Below are positions 8,818-18,385 of a stretch of DNA of 64,000 nt, piece by piece (within the stretch, counting starts at the first letter, position 1; each line of letters opens with the position of its first letter). The DNA is from Lactobacillus hominis DSM 23910 = CRBIP 24.179 (GTDB lineage: Bacteria > Bacillota > Bacilli > Lactobacillales > Lactobacillaceae). The notes under the pieces are model-generated. The model was not told where the DNA came from, did not search any database, and saw only the letters and a list, made by a program, of their open reading frames with translations. Location of the stretch: the NCBI RefSeq assembly GCF_000296835.1, contig NZ_CAKE01000025.1:31091-95090 (forward strand), in the 5' to 3' direction. A program made the position numbers and the translations under genes.

Positions 8818-11108
8818 TACGCTAGAACGTATTTGTCATGCGCTAACTTAAATTCAACTGTTTTATCAGGCAGTTCTACCTTAATTCTTTGATATAGTGG
8901 ATAATCATGATGAAGTAAATTAATATCGATACTCTCTGAACCAACATTTAAGTCATACAGATTATATTTACCATTTTCATAAGAAAAATCAGTCCCATTA
9001 TCTTGATAATGCTGATAGCTTGTATGATCGCCATAAAGCTTAAATGTAATTTCTTTTTGAGGTTCGGTGCTAATATGATCAACTTCTTTGCTCCAAGGCA
9101 AAATCGTATTTTTCTTAATAAAGATTGGCAATTTATCAATTGGCGCATCAACTAAAATCGTCGTCTGTCCTTCATATTCTGTTTTATCCCAAAAATCAAT
9201 CCACTTGCCAGCCGGCAAATAAACCATGCGCTTAGTCTTACCTTGCTGAATAACTGGAGCAACTAATATGCTATCTCCAACTAAATACTCATCATTTAAG
9301 TTATACACCTGTGGATCGTTTTCGTAATTCAAAACAAGTGGTCGCATAATTGGCAGGCCAGTCTTATTTTCTTGGTAAAACTGATCATACAAATAATCAA
9401 TAAAGCGATATCTCAACTTCAAATACTTGCGATAAATCGATAAAGTTGGCTCGCCAAATGACCATGGCTCTTGACTGCGCGTACCTAAAGCTGAATGGTT
9501 TCTAAATAGTGGGCTAAAAAGTGCACCTTCAATCCAGCGCGTTAACAATTCTGGCGTTGTATCACTGCCAAAACCACCAATATCAGTTCCGGCAAAACTA
9601 AAGCCACTTAAACCTAAATTGCATAGTTGCGCAATCATCATTTGTAAATGTACCCACAGGCTGTGATTATCTCCGGTCCAAATTGTGGAATACTTTTGCG
9701 TGCCAGCATAAGCCGCTCTGGTAATTACAAAAGGACGTTTATGAGAATATCTCTTTAGTCCTTCATAAGTTGCCTTAGCCATATTGTGGCCATAAACATT
9801 GTGCATCTTGGCATGCGTAGACTTATTTTCTTCATCACTAAAAACAATATCTTCCGGAATATCACCATTAAATGAAGCAGGCTCATTCATATCATCCCAA
9901 ATACCACTAACTCCAATATCCACAAGATAGCGGCAATTATCTGCCCACCACTTGCGAACTTGTTTGCGACCAAAATCGGGATAAACTGCATCGCCTGGCC
10001 AAACACGATTTACATAAATTGTGCCATCAGGATTTTGCACAAAATAGCCTTTTGCTAACCCTTCTTGATAAATGCCATATTGATCATCTTTTTTAACGCC
10101 AGGATCAATAATCGTGACCACTTTAAATCCCATATTTTTGAGTTTTGAGACAAATTCTCGTGGGTCCTCATAAGTATCCGTTCTCCAAGTGAAAACGCGA
10201 TATCCGTCCATATAATCAATATCTAGATGAATTACATCGCAAGGCAAGTCATACTCGCGCAATTTTTCAGCAATTTGCAGCACTTTTTCTTGGCTAACGC
10301 TATAACCCCAGCGTGATTGTTGATAACCTAATGTCCATTTTTGCGGTAGCGGCGTTTTCCCAGTTAGATAAGTATAATTTTCCACAACCTTTTTCAGACT
10401 AGCTCCACCGATAATATAGTAGTCCAAATTTCCATTAGCTGCAGAATAAAAGTAATAGTTATTGCTTTCTTTGCCTAGATCAATGTGGCTTTTATAAGTA
10501 TTGTCAAAAAATATTCCGTAGGGATGCTGATTCTTTAATCCTAATAAAAATGGCACCGATTTATAAAGACGAGTGAAGTTTTCAACTTGTGGAGCAGGAT
10601 TATCGGTATTCCAGTTATCGTAAGCATAATGACGTTTATTCAAAAAACCAGTTTTATCGCCTAGACCATAAAATACTTCATTATCAGCCAATTTTTTTAC
10701 CACTTCAAAATAAGTTGGGCTGTTGAGTAAATTACCGCTGACATCGTGACCTTCCTGTTCAGCTAAGCGCTTTTGATCTTCACTCATTTGCCGGTCTAGT
10801 GGCTGGCGCGCATGACGATAATCAAGAATTAAAGGATTTTTATCCCTGTCATAAACATCAATTTTGCCATCAGCAAAGATATTCACAATTAAAGCACTGG
10901 TCTTTAATTCCATATGATCACGATTTTCAGTAATTTCAAAGTCTGTTTCTTGAACTTTGTTTCCTTCAATAGCATATGAATTTTGCGTGCAGCCATGATT
11001 TTGAAATACGTGAATTATTTCTGGCGTCAGCACAGTTAATTCAAATGAACTAGTAGCGCAATCTATAAATATTCTTTGTCCATCAACTTTATAACTTAAA
11101 TTTTGCAT
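8817..11108 (-). CDS. GH31 alpha-glucosidase
   Basis: A cytoplasmic glycoside hydrolase that releases glucose, or possibly xylose, from alpha-linked oligosaccharides. It has about 763 residues with the GH31 layout: N-terminal beta-sandwich, catalytic barrel and C-terminal beta domains. The catalytic nucleophile lies in GIWDDMNEPASF. The acid/base region is TGDNHSLW, and HLDIDYMDGYRVF is the usual substrate-binding strand. The start at 11108 follows GAGG by seven bases; ten further upstream codons in frame lack a ribosome site. It stands alone with its own terminator. Substrate specificity is undetermined. Confidence 0.92.
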   Translation of the reverse strand: MQNLSYKVDGQRIFIDCATSSFELTVLTPEIIHVFQNHGCTQNSYAIEGNKVQETDFEITENRDHMELKTSALIVNIFADGKIDVYDRDKNPLILDYRHARQPLDRQMSEDQKRLAEQEGHDVSGNLLNSPTYFEVVKKLADNEVFYGLGDKTGFLNKRHYAYDNWNTDNPAPQVENFTRLYKSVPFLLGLKNQHPYGIFFDNTYKSHIDLGKESNNYYFYSAANGNLDYYIIGGASLKKVVENYTYLTGKTPLPQKWTLGYQQSRWGYSVSQEKVLQIAEKLREYDLPCDVIHLDIDYMDGYRVFTWRTDTYEDPREFVSKLKNMGFKVVTIIDPGVKKDDQYGIYQEGLAKGYFVQNPDGTIYVNRVWPGDAVYPDFGRKQVRKWWADNCRYLVDIGVSGIWDDMNEPASFNGDIPEDIVFSDEENKSTHAKMHNVYGHNMAKATYEGLKRYSHKRPFVITRAAYAGTQKYSTIWTGDNHSLWVHLQMMIAQLCNLGLSGFSFAGTDIGGFGSDTTPELLTRWIEGALFSPLFRNHSALGTRSQEPWSFGEPTLSIYRKYLKLRYRFIDYLYDQFYQENKTGLPIMRPLVLNYENDPQVYNLNDEYLVGDSILVAPVIQQGKTKRMVYLPAGKWIDFWDKTEYEGQTTILVDAPIDKLPIFIKKNTILPWSKEVDHISTEPQKEITFKLYGDHTSYQHYQDNGTDFSYENGKYNLYDLNVGSESIDINLLHHDYPLYQRIKVELPDKTVEFKLAHDKYVLA

Positions 11109-11166
11109 AATCTGACCTCGATTATTTGCAGCTTCCAATACGCCTTTATCATAACAAAAAAGAGCT

Positions 11167-11214
11167 AAAAAAAGAGGACCTGATTCACATTATGTGTGTC
11201 AGATCTTCTTTTTC
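11167..11214 (-). terminator. terminator of the adhesin gene
   Basis: The long stem AAAAAGAGGACCTGA / TCAGATCTTCTTTTT pairs with G-T wobbles, and its loop contains an inner CACAT/ATGTG hairpin. It lies 18 bases after the adhesin stop on the minus strand. Confidence 0.8.
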
Positions 11215-11231
11215 TATTTATTCAAAATAGT

Positions 11232-14200
11232 TTATTTATTTTTCTTACGATTAATTTCTTCAAAACCAACTACTAAAGTAGTTAAGCCTAATGACAGCAT
11301 ACCAGCAACTTCAGCTGCAATATTATGCTTAGCATTAGTTTGTGGCAAAGTACGACTATTCTTCTTAACCGCTTTTCTGGTAGCAGTCTTTTGAACGCGC
11401 GCCATACGTGAAGTAGCATAGTTTGGCTTTGAAATAGTACGCTTAGCAAGTTTATGAACAACAGGTTTCGACTTATCTTCAACTTGTGGTGTTGTTTCTA
11501 TTTCAGAAGGTGTCTTGTTAGTATCATCTGGAGTTTTATCTTCAGGAGTTTTACCATCTGGAGTCGTTGGATCTGTTGATGGGTTACCAGTGTCTGGATT
11601 CTTAGAGTAAGTAATTACAATCTTAGGATCTACATAATCAACTTTAACTGGATCAACGCTTTCAACTTTTGCCTGACTCGGAGTGTAGCCTGCTACTTCT
11701 GGTGCATCATATTCGGCAAATGATCCTGTAGTCCAATCACTATAGGTTACTTCACCAGTTACTTCATCAACAGTTGCTGTTCTTGTTAAGTTAACTGTTT
11801 GACTTGCATCAATCTTTGTGCCGTCTGGCTTAATAACAGTAATTGTTCTCTTTACTGTCTTGTTCAAATCATCCTTGGCAACTCCAGTTGGATAATGCTT
11901 GTCTGGATTATCTGGAAGCTTGTCTTTCGGAGTCTTTGGATCTGTTGGTGGAACAACAACTTTAGCGTGTTCTACTTTAACATTTACTGTTGGGATACCA
12001 GAGGTTGTAACCTTTTCAGTCTTTGGGAGGTTTTGACCAGGCACAATCTTCCAGCCTTTTGGAGCTACTGGCTTAATAGCAACAGTTTCACCTGTTTTAC
12101 CAGTTAATGTAGTTTTACCAACTTCGTTCTTATCTTTATCAATGTAAGAAATCTTTCCTGTTTGGGTATTTGGCACGTAGTTCACAGTTACGATAGAATC
12201 CTTAGTCTTATCTGGATCTACGACTACCTCAGCAACTGAATAAACCTTATTTCCATCAATTGTAATATTGGGAGTATAACCATGAATTGTTGGAGCTGAG
12301 TATGCTGGCCACTTATTAGTACCTTCGGCCTTCCAGTCATTCCACTGATAAGTCTTAGTCCCATCGGCATTAGTAATAATGTAACCAACATTGCCCTTTG
12401 CATCTTTACGATTAAATTTAACCTCTTGAGGAGCTGGTTGATCCCCACTTATACCTTCTGGATAATTAACTTTAATCGTACGAGTTATGGTCTTTTGGGC
12501 TGGATTTTTATCATCAGGTTTAATTGGCGTCTTAGTTTCAACATATTTAACAGTTATTTTGCTGTTCTGGGTAGTAGCAGTGACATTCTTTACTGCTGGT
12601 ACTTCACTGACAAACTTGTCGGTAATTGTTGCAGTATATTCAGAACCATCATTTTCCTTAATTACAGGTGTTGCTACACTTTCAAAACTACCACTACCTG
12701 CAGTGCTATTAACAACATGCCAATTATTATAAGTAATGCCATCACCTGATGCATTTTGGTGACCGATATAGCCATCTTCATCGGCTCTAGTAAATTCAAC
12801 TGTTTGTAATTTATCTTGATATTGGTCTGCCTTATCTGCTGGTACACCCGTAAACGTTATAGTACGAGTTACTGTCTTTTGGGCTGGATTATCAGCATCC
12901 GGCTTAATTAATGGTGCTATTCTTACTAAAACTCGGTTGACCGTACTGCCTGTGAGACCATCCATGCTATCAGCAAGTGATTCTCCGTTATCATCACCAT
13001 TTTCATCAGTTGCATAAAATGCACTACCATAATTTGTCGAATCTGCATCTTTTCTTGTAACTGTATAGTAAGCATATTGATATCCTGGCATTTGCATATC
13101 TGGAGCGATTACCCAGGTAAAGTTATAATTTTTGAGCAAATTCTTTAGTTCAGATGAATTTTCAACTAAAACATCAGTATTTGGATCTCCCGACCTAGTT
13201 TCAATTCCAGCAAAAGCATCTACTGCATTAGGTAATTCAGCCCCTTGAACAGCATCCAATCTTCCTACTGAAATAGCACCATCTTGTGAGTTACTATATG
13301 CTCTTTTTACTAGCTTATTTAATATATCTCCTTTAAAAGTTTTAACAACTTTGCCCTTTATATCGTCAATTTCAATAGCTATATCTTTTGGATTCTTTAA
13401 AGCAGGGAGACCATCTTCAGTATCATAATTTCCTTCTGAATCTCGTTCAGAAAGTACGGGTTTAGTTGTCCACTTAACAACTGCTCCTTCAGGAAGCTTA
13501 CCCAAGCCATAAATAAAGTTAGCTGGATCCATATTGTTTTCATTTAATGGGCCTCCATAAGGGTCATCAGACGGACTTATAACTTCGCTTTCTTGTTGGC
13601 TCTCATCGTCGCTATCATAGATAACGCCGTATTTATCATTCTTAATTGCGTCAGTTGGTTCCACTAACACATTAACAGTTTTGTCTTTTTTACCAAAGTA
13701 GCCAAGAGGATATAATTTTTGATTAATATTTGCGCTACTCCCAAAGTTTTCATCACTATGTACTTTATAACCGAGAAGCTTAATAGAATTCTCTAATAAT
13801 TGACCTGCACTATCAAAACCCGGAACAGGAGAGCTATATTCATCATCACTTGCTTTGCCAATCCAACTATGACTTAAAACAACTTGATTAGAATCATTAT
13901 CAACAAAGTTAACAGTATTTCTAACTTGACCTGCCTTTTTTGCCTCACCATTTCTGACTTCTAAAGGAACATCGATATCAAGAGTCTTAGTTACCTCGTT
14001 GCCATCGTCATCGTCATCGTAAGTTTTATATGAAATTTCTGCTTTACCAGTTACAGTACCAACTTTAGACACATCTGGATTTTCAATCCATTTAGCAGAG
14101 ATTGAACCCTCTTCAATTGAAGATTGACTAATTTGATGAGCATAAATATAGGCACCATTCATTAATGCCTTAGGATCAAGTTCTGGTACTTCCCCTTTAA

Positions 14201-14600
14201 TCGCAATTTGTGGAAGAATTTTTGCCTCTTTTTTTGCTAGATCCATTGGATCTTCGGGTTCTTCAGGACCATCAGGCTCTTCATTTGAAGCCTCAACAGA
14301 TTTGTTTGCTGGATCATTAGTACTATCTACTGCTTTAGCTGAATCAGCTTTAATAACAGCAGAAGTTACTTCTCTGTTATCCCCTTGCTTTTGATCAGCA
14401 TTCTTTACATCCGCTGTCTCACTATTTACTTCATTATTCTTCTCCACTTGCTCGGCTGCATCTCCATCAACACTAGCAGCGTGAACAGTTTGAGCATTCA
14501 CTCCTCCTAAATAAATTGTTGCACCAATTAAAACAGAAGCACCACCTATAGATAATTTTCTAATACTATAATGATTCTTACGATCACCAAATTTGCCCAT
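11232..14600 (-). CDS. YSIRK-type, sortase-anchored mucus-binding adhesin
   Basis: A 1122-residue cell-wall protein. Residues 1-40 are a YSIRK-G/S signal peptide (NHYSIRKLSIGGASVLIGA) ending at VHA. An acidic low-complexity stretch to about residue 125 is followed by a large N-terminal region. Then come at least three Mub-type repeats of the form (K)RTI-x-(F/V)-(N/T)RT/KD...W...A(P/T)x-I-xGYTP, at roughly 570-680, 690-790 and 905-1000. A MucBP-like segment beginning GKISYIDKDKNEVG lies between the second and third. A T/P/D-rich wall-spanning linker precedes the C-terminal sorting signal RTLPQTNAKHN, a hydrophobic helix and RKKNK. The motif is LPQTN rather than LPQTG. Likely role is adhesion to mucin or host glycans. 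Confidence 0.93.
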   Translation of the reverse strand: MGKFGDRKNHYSIRKLSIGGASVLIGATIYLGGVNAQTVHAASVDGDAAEQVEKNNEVNSETADVKNADQKQGDNREVTSAVIKADSAKAVDSTNDPANKSVEASNEEPDGPEEPEDPMDLAKKEAKILPQIAIKGEVPELDPKALMNGAYIYAHQISQSSIEEGSISAKWIENPDVSKVGTVTGKAEISYKTYDDDDDGNEVTKTLDIDVPLEVRNGEAKKAGQVRNTVNFVDNDSNQVVLSHSWIGKASDDEYSSPVPGFDSAGQLLENSIKLLGYKVHSDENFGSSANINQKLYPLGYFGKKDKTVNVLVEPTDAIKNDKYGVIYDSDDESQQESEVISPSDDPYGGPLNENNMDPANFIYGLGKLPEGAVVKWTTKPVLSERDSEGNYDTEDGLPALKNPKDIAIEIDDIKGKVVKTFKGDILNKLVKRAYSNSQDGAISVGRLDAVQGAELPNAVDAFAGIETRSGDPNTDVLVENSSELKNLLKNYNFTWVIAPDMQMPGYQYAYYTVTRKDADSTNYGSAFYATDENGDDNGESLADSMDGLTGSTVNRVLVRIAPLIKPDADNPAQKTVTRTITFTGVPADKADQYQDKLQTVEFTRADEDGYIGHQNASGDGITYNNWHVVNSTAGSGSFESVATPVIKENDGSEYTATITDKFVSEVPAVKNVTATTQNSKITVKYVETKTPIKPDDKNPAQKTITRTIKVNYPEGISGDQPAPQEVKFNRKDAKGNVGYIITNADGTKTYQWNDWKAEGTNKWPAYSAPTIHGYTPNITIDGNKVYSVAEVVVDPDKTKDSIVTVNYVPNTQTGKISYIDKDKNEVGKTTLTGKTGETVAIKPVAPKGWKIVPGQNLPKTEKVTTSGIPTVNVKVEHAKVVVPPTDPKTPKDKLPDNPDKHYPTGVAKDDLNKTVKRTITVIKPDGTKIDASQTVNLTRTATVDEVTGEVTYSDWTTGSFAEYDAPEVAGYTPSQAKVESVDPVKVDYVDPKIVITYSKNPDTGNPSTDPTTPDGKTPEDKTPDDTNKTPSEIETTPQVEDKSKPVVHKLAKRTISKPNYATSRMARVQKTATRKAVKKNSRTLPQTNAKHNIAAEVAGMLSLGLTTLVVGFEEINRKKNK

Positions 14601-14653
14601 TTGAATATCTCTTACTTTGATAATTAAATAACATTAACATTTAACACAATAAA

Positions 14654-14684
14654 ACTATAACACTTTTCTAGGGTTATAAAGCAA
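14654..14684 (-). promoter_or_regulatory. candidate promoter of the adhesin gene
   Basis: On the minus strand TTGCTT (14684-14679) and TATAGT (14659-14654) are spaced by 19 bases, with about 55 bases of leader before the ATG. The spacing is longer than ideal, so the call is tentative. Confidence 0.35.
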
Positions 14685-14796
14685 TTACTTCATTCTTACA
14701 TATATGCGAATACGTATGATGATTCTGTACTTCAATGCAAAAATGACTTTTTTAAATAATTTGTATAGTATTATTTAATTTTTCATGACTATATTA

Positions 14797-14839
14797 AAAA
14801 AACTCTGCAATAGCGTTTACTTACTACAGCAGAGTTTTT
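14797..14839 (-). terminator. terminator of the aspartate racemase-murE operon
   Basis: AAAAACTCTGC and GCAGAGTTTTT form an 11-bp stem around a 20-base loop, with the minus-strand T-run directly after the racemase stop codon. Confidence 0.8.
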
Positions 14840-14841
14840 GT

Positions 14842-15591
14842 TTACTTATACATGTATTTTTTAGTGGCCTCTTTAGGATCCATTCCATTGCGGATCTTTA
14901 AAGCAAGTTCAATTGAAACATCCGCAATTATAGATTGTGGATCAATCACATTATAAGGATGATCAGGTGCTTTTTCTTGTGCTAAGGACAATTCAGTACA
15001 TCCCAGTAAAATAACATTGCAACCATATTTATCATGCATTGTTTGCAAAATCTTATGATAAAGATCGTGATCCACAATTCCTTTTTCTTTAATATCAGTG
15101 TAAATTAATTCATTTACCATTGGCTGAATTTCGCTTCCGCCAAGCTCAGCCTTTTTGCCAACACGCTTTAATTCATCCACATATAAGTGATCATAAATTG
15201 AACCCTCGGTCGCAATTAAACCAATTTTTTCTTCTTTTGGAAAATCTTCCACAAACTTATGCACCGCAATTCGCATCATGTGTAAAAATGGCACATCAGT
15301 CAATGCAGCTAGATCATCGTAAAAATAATGGGCTGTGTTACATGGCATCACAAAAAAATCAGGATTTAATTTGGCTTGACCTAAAACGTCTTCTTTTAAA
15401 TCATAAAAGAAATTAGGCTTACTATGGTCCTTAATATAAGCAGTTCGATCAGGAATCTGAGCATCATTTACCAAAATATAATTCAAATAATCTTGGTCTT
15501 TGTTGATTTTAACGCGATGGTTAATTAAGCGAACATAACTTTCAGTCGCAATTGTACCCATCCCGCCGATAATTGAGAAAAAATGCTTCAT
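14842..15591 (-). CDS. aspartate/glutamate racemase family protein (probable aspartate racemase)
   Basis: This PLP-independent racemase interconverts L- and D-aspartate using two cysteines. Both are present: PCNTAHYF in the N-terminal half and LLGCTELSL in the C-terminal half, with GGMGT near the N-terminus. At 249 residues it has the normal length. It follows murE by 12 bases, apparently in one transcription unit. D-Asp is the cross-bridge amino acid of lactobacilli with L-Lys-D-Asp peptidoglycan, so a cell-wall supply role is a sound inference. Glutamate racemase (MurI) is less likely because the sequence opens with GGMGT. Confidence 0.88.
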   Translation of the reverse strand: MKHFFSIIGGMGTIATESYVRLINHRVKINKDQDYLNYILVNDAQIPDRTAYIKDHSKPNFFYDLKEDVLGQAKLNPDFFVMPCNTAHYFYDDLAALTDVPFLHMMRIAVHKFVEDFPKEEKIGLIATEGSIYDHLYVDELKRVGKKAELGGSEIQPMVNELIYTDIKEKGIVDHDLYHKILQTMHDKYGCNVILLGCTELSLAQEKAPDHPYNVIDPQSIIADVSIELALKIRNGMDPKEATKKYMYK

Positions 15592-15603
15592 CTTATGTCC
15601 TAA

Positions 15604-17181
15604 CTAGTTTTCTTTATCTGCATCTTTTTCTAATTCGTTGATAACTCTTTCAGCAACCTTGATATCAGTTGGATATGGAGTATCTACGCCGCGGATCTTT
15701 TGGAAAGGATCTGCACCTTTACCACAGATTAAAACAATATCGTCTTTATTAGCCATAGCAATAGCATCATGAATAGCCTTTTCACGATCTAATTCTATCG
15801 TTACATCAACTTTAGTATGGTCAATGCCAGCATCGATTTCTTCAGCGATATCTTGTGGATCTTCAAATCCCGGATCATCTGTAGTTAAAAATGCCTTATC
15901 TGCATAAGCAGTTAAACTTTCGCTAAAGCCAGGTCTACGTGATACGCCTTTATCTCCAGGAGCTCCAACAACTACGATAATCTTAGGGTTGTTGAATTCT
16001 TTCTTCATAAAGCTCATTAACGCCATCATTGAGGCCTTGTTATGGGCGTAATCCACAATGACTGTGCCGTGACCATCTGAAGGCAAAGCTTCCATACGTC
16101 CTGGAATAGTAACGTGACGAATTCCCTTAGCGCATTGGTCATGATTTTCGCCGGCAAGTCCAGCCCCAATAATTGCGGCAGTACCGTTCATTTCATTAAA
16201 GTCACCAATCATTTGCAAAGTATATGCGCCAGCAATTGGTAATTTTTTAGCTTTTTCAGAAGCACAAAATAGCTTAAATTTAGTTTCAACCATGTCAGTT
16301 TCAACTGATTGGAAGCGGAAATCAATTGGTTGTTTTAAATTAGGATTTTCAAAGTCGTTGCTTGAAAATAGATAAATACTATCTGGATTAGTAGTTGTGG
16401 TTGCTGCTGCATAGATCTCATCAAAATGATCAGACATTGCATTAATAATACACTTACGCGAGTTAACCATTAATTGCAATTTGCAATGCAAGTAATCCGC
16501 AAAGTTAGGGTGTTCATTTGGTCCAATATGGTCTGGCGTGATATTTAAGAAAAAGCCTAAGTCATAAGTTAAACCAAATACACGATTCTTCTTATATGCC
16601 TGACTAGAAACTTCCATTACCAAGTGAGTCATACCATTATCAACAGCAGTTCTCATATCGCGGAACAAGTCCAAACTTTCAGGCGTAGTTAGGCTTGACT
16701 TGAAGCGATCTTCAGGCTTAGGACCTACTACATCATCCACTGATGAAATCAAAGCAGTGCGTCCGCCATTAATTTCATCAAGCATCCCTTTCAAAAAGTA
16801 TGCTGAAGTGGTTTTTCCCTTGGTACCAGTGAAGGCAACAACATATAAGTCATCTTGCGGAAATCTAAAGAAGGCTGCTGACAATAATGCCATTGCCTTT
16901 GATACGTCACGTACAATTAAGGCATGCATTCCCTTACCTTCTGGATAAGGCTGCTCTGCAACGTAACAAATTGCGCCGTTTTCTTTTGCCATTGACAAAT
17001 AAGTTGGTCTAAAACCGGCTCCCTTACAGAAAAATAAGGTGTTAGTTTTAATATCACGTGAGTCATAAGAAATGTAGTCCATCTTAGTTGGAACTGCATC
17101 TTGAACAGCACTTGACTTAAGCAAATGATGCTCTTTCAAGATTAAAATACACGTATTTAATGTAATGCTAGATTCGCTCAT
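15604..17181 (-). CDS. murE: UDP-N-acetylmuramyl-tripeptide synthetase, L-lysine-adding type
   Basis: MurE adds the third amino acid to UDP-MurNAc-L-Ala-D-Glu in the cytoplasm. The 525-residue protein has the three Mur ligase domains. The ATP loop is VVAFTGTKGKTTSAYFL at about residues 112-128, and HNKASM lies in the central domain. The C-terminal specificity motif reads DDPGFEDP, the lysine-type form, instead of the DNPR of diaminopimelate enzymes. The start follows GGAGAG. It is the first gene of the unit that also makes D-aspartate, linking stem-peptide and cross-bridge supply. Confidence 0.94.
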   Translation of the reverse strand: MSESSITLNTCILILKEHHLLKSSAVQDAVPTKMDYISYDSRDIKTNTLFFCKGAGFRPTYLSMAKENGAICYVAEQPYPEGKGMHALIVRDVSKAMALLSAAFFRFPQDDLYVVAFTGTKGKTTSAYFLKGMLDEINGGRTALISSVDDVVGPKPEDRFKSSLTTPESLDLFRDMRTAVDNGMTHLVMEVSSQAYKKNRVFGLTYDLGFFLNITPDHIGPNEHPNFADYLHCKLQLMVNSRKCIINAMSDHFDEIYAAATTTTNPDSIYLFSSNDFENPNLKQPIDFRFQSVETDMVETKFKLFCASEKAKKLPIAGAYTLQMIGDFNEMNGTAAIIGAGLAGENHDQCAKGIRHVTIPGRMEALPSDGHGTVIVDYAHNKASMMALMSFMKKEFNNPKIIVVVGAPGDKGVSRRPGFSESLTAYADKAFLTTDDPGFEDPQDIAEEIDAGIDHTKVDVTIELDREKAIHDAIAMANKDDIVLICGKGADPFQKIRGVDTPYPTDIKVAERVINELEKDADKEN

Positions 17182-17215
17182 TATTTCTCTCCAAATTTAA
17201 ATCAATTCAGCATAA

Positions 17216-17224
17216 ATTATAGCA
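17216..17224 (-). promoter_or_regulatory. extended -10 promoter of murE
   Basis: The minus strand reads TGCTATAAT, an extended -10 (TGnTATAAT), 35 bases before the murE ATG. The -35 region is weak, as is common with extended -10 promoters. It lies directly after the histidine kinase stop codon. Confidence 0.6.
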
Positions 17225-17230
17225 CAACCA

Positions 17231-18382
17231 CTACTGCGCTTGGGGGCCATTTAAAGGTAAACGAATAATAAAACTTGTCAACTTGGCATCAGACTTACAA
17301 GTGATTTCACCGCCATGCAAGGCAACAATACTTTGAGTAATTGCAAGGCCCAATCCAGTACCGCCAGTTTTTAGATTTCGCGAAGTTTCCACACGGTAAA
17401 AACGTTCAAAAATTTTCTTCAAAGATTTGGCTGGAATTTGTTCACCATTATTTTCAACGCGTAATTCTACTTGGTCGTTATTAACCTTATTGGCAATTAA
17501 ACTAATCTTTGTCGCGCCATGGCCATACTTAAGAGCATTAGAAATAAGGTTATTTAACACACGCACAATCATTTTAGCGTCTGCTTGAATAGTTAAATCA
17601 TGCGGGCGACAAATAACTTCAAAACCAATATTTTTCTTTTCAGCTTCTAATTCAAATCCAGCTTCCACTTGTTCGAGCATCGAATTTACATGCAGTGGTG
17701 CTAAAACTAATTTTGTCTTAGTTGAAGAACGTAAAGTTGTGTATTCAAATAAATCATCTGCTAAAGATTTCATTTGCAAAGCCTTATCATAAGCAATTGC
17801 TACGTATTTTTTGCCATCATCATCGTTAATATTAGGTTGAGTTTTTAAAAGCCCTAAATAGCCAATAATCGATGTCAGTGGCGTGCGAATATCGTGCGAA
17901 ACGTTCGTAATCAAATCATCTTTAGACTGCTCAATCTGTCTTTCTTCTTCCATAGAAGCCACAGTACTATCAACTAAAGCATTGATCGAATCGATAACTT
18001 TTTGTAAATCAGTCTTTACGATAAAAGGAATTCGATGATCTAAGTGACCGTCCGCAATATAGTGCAGCTCGCTAATTACATGCCGCAGCTGCATTTGGTG
18101 ATAGCGTCTAATTAAACGCCAATACACTACAATCGCATCAAAAATCAGCATGATAATAATAAAGCCACGCTGCCAAGACCACAAATGTGCGCCATTCCAC
18201 AAGGTAATCGTCTTTTTTAGAAAATAGATACTATTTTCTAAACGCGGATCATTTAAAACAGCTAAATTAATTAAGATAACTATGGATAAATTGAGTAGCA
18301 GTAAAAGAATAACCGTAATTACTCCTTCACCAAATAATTCACTTTTTTCCCTGGTAGTTAATTTAACTTTTTGTCTTTTCAT
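17231..18382 (-). CDS. sensor histidine kinase (HAMP, HisKA, HATPase)
   Basis: A membrane sensor kinase of 383 residues. Helices lie at about 20-43 and 72-92 with a short extracellular loop of about 28 residues, so it probably senses membrane or envelope state. A HAMP linker follows. The HisKA motif VSHDIRTPLTSIIGYLG puts the phospho-acceptor at His163. The N-box (VLNNLISNALKYG) and G-boxes (GTGLGLAI) are intact. The gene starts four bases after the response regulator stop. The general architecture resembles VanS/SaeS-type kinases; the stimulus is unknown. Confidence 0.92.
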   Translation of the reverse strand: MKRQKVKLTTREKSELFGEGVITVILLLLLNLSIVILINLAVLNDPRLENSIYFLKKTITLWNGAHLWSWQRGFIIIMLIFDAIVVYWRLIRRYHQMQLRHVISELHYIADGHLDHRIPFIVKTDLQKVIDSINALVDSTVASMEEERQIEQSKDDLITNVSHDIRTPLTSIIGYLGLLKTQPNINDDDGKKYVAIAYDKALQMKSLADDLFEYTTLRSSTKTKLVLAPLHVNSMLEQVEAGFELEAEKKNIGFEVICRPHDLTIQADAKMIVRVLNNLISNALKYGHGATKISLIANKVNNDQVELRVENNGEQIPAKSLKKIFERFYRVETSRNLKTGGTGLGLAITQSIVALHGGEITCKSDAKLTSFIIRLPLNGPQAQ

Positions 18383-18385
18383 TGG

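Noticed and set aside
11799..12107. Open frame of 102 codons inside the adhesin gene, opposite strand
   Set aside because: It is a Trp/Cys/Asn-rich shadow of the Thr/Pro-rich repeat coding sequence; it has no ribosome site and no protein-like composition.
17041..17066. parS site around CACGTG in murE
   Set aside because: Only the central bases fit (ATATCACGTGAGTC); one half-site is missing. No canonical 16-bp parS was noticed in the window by eye.
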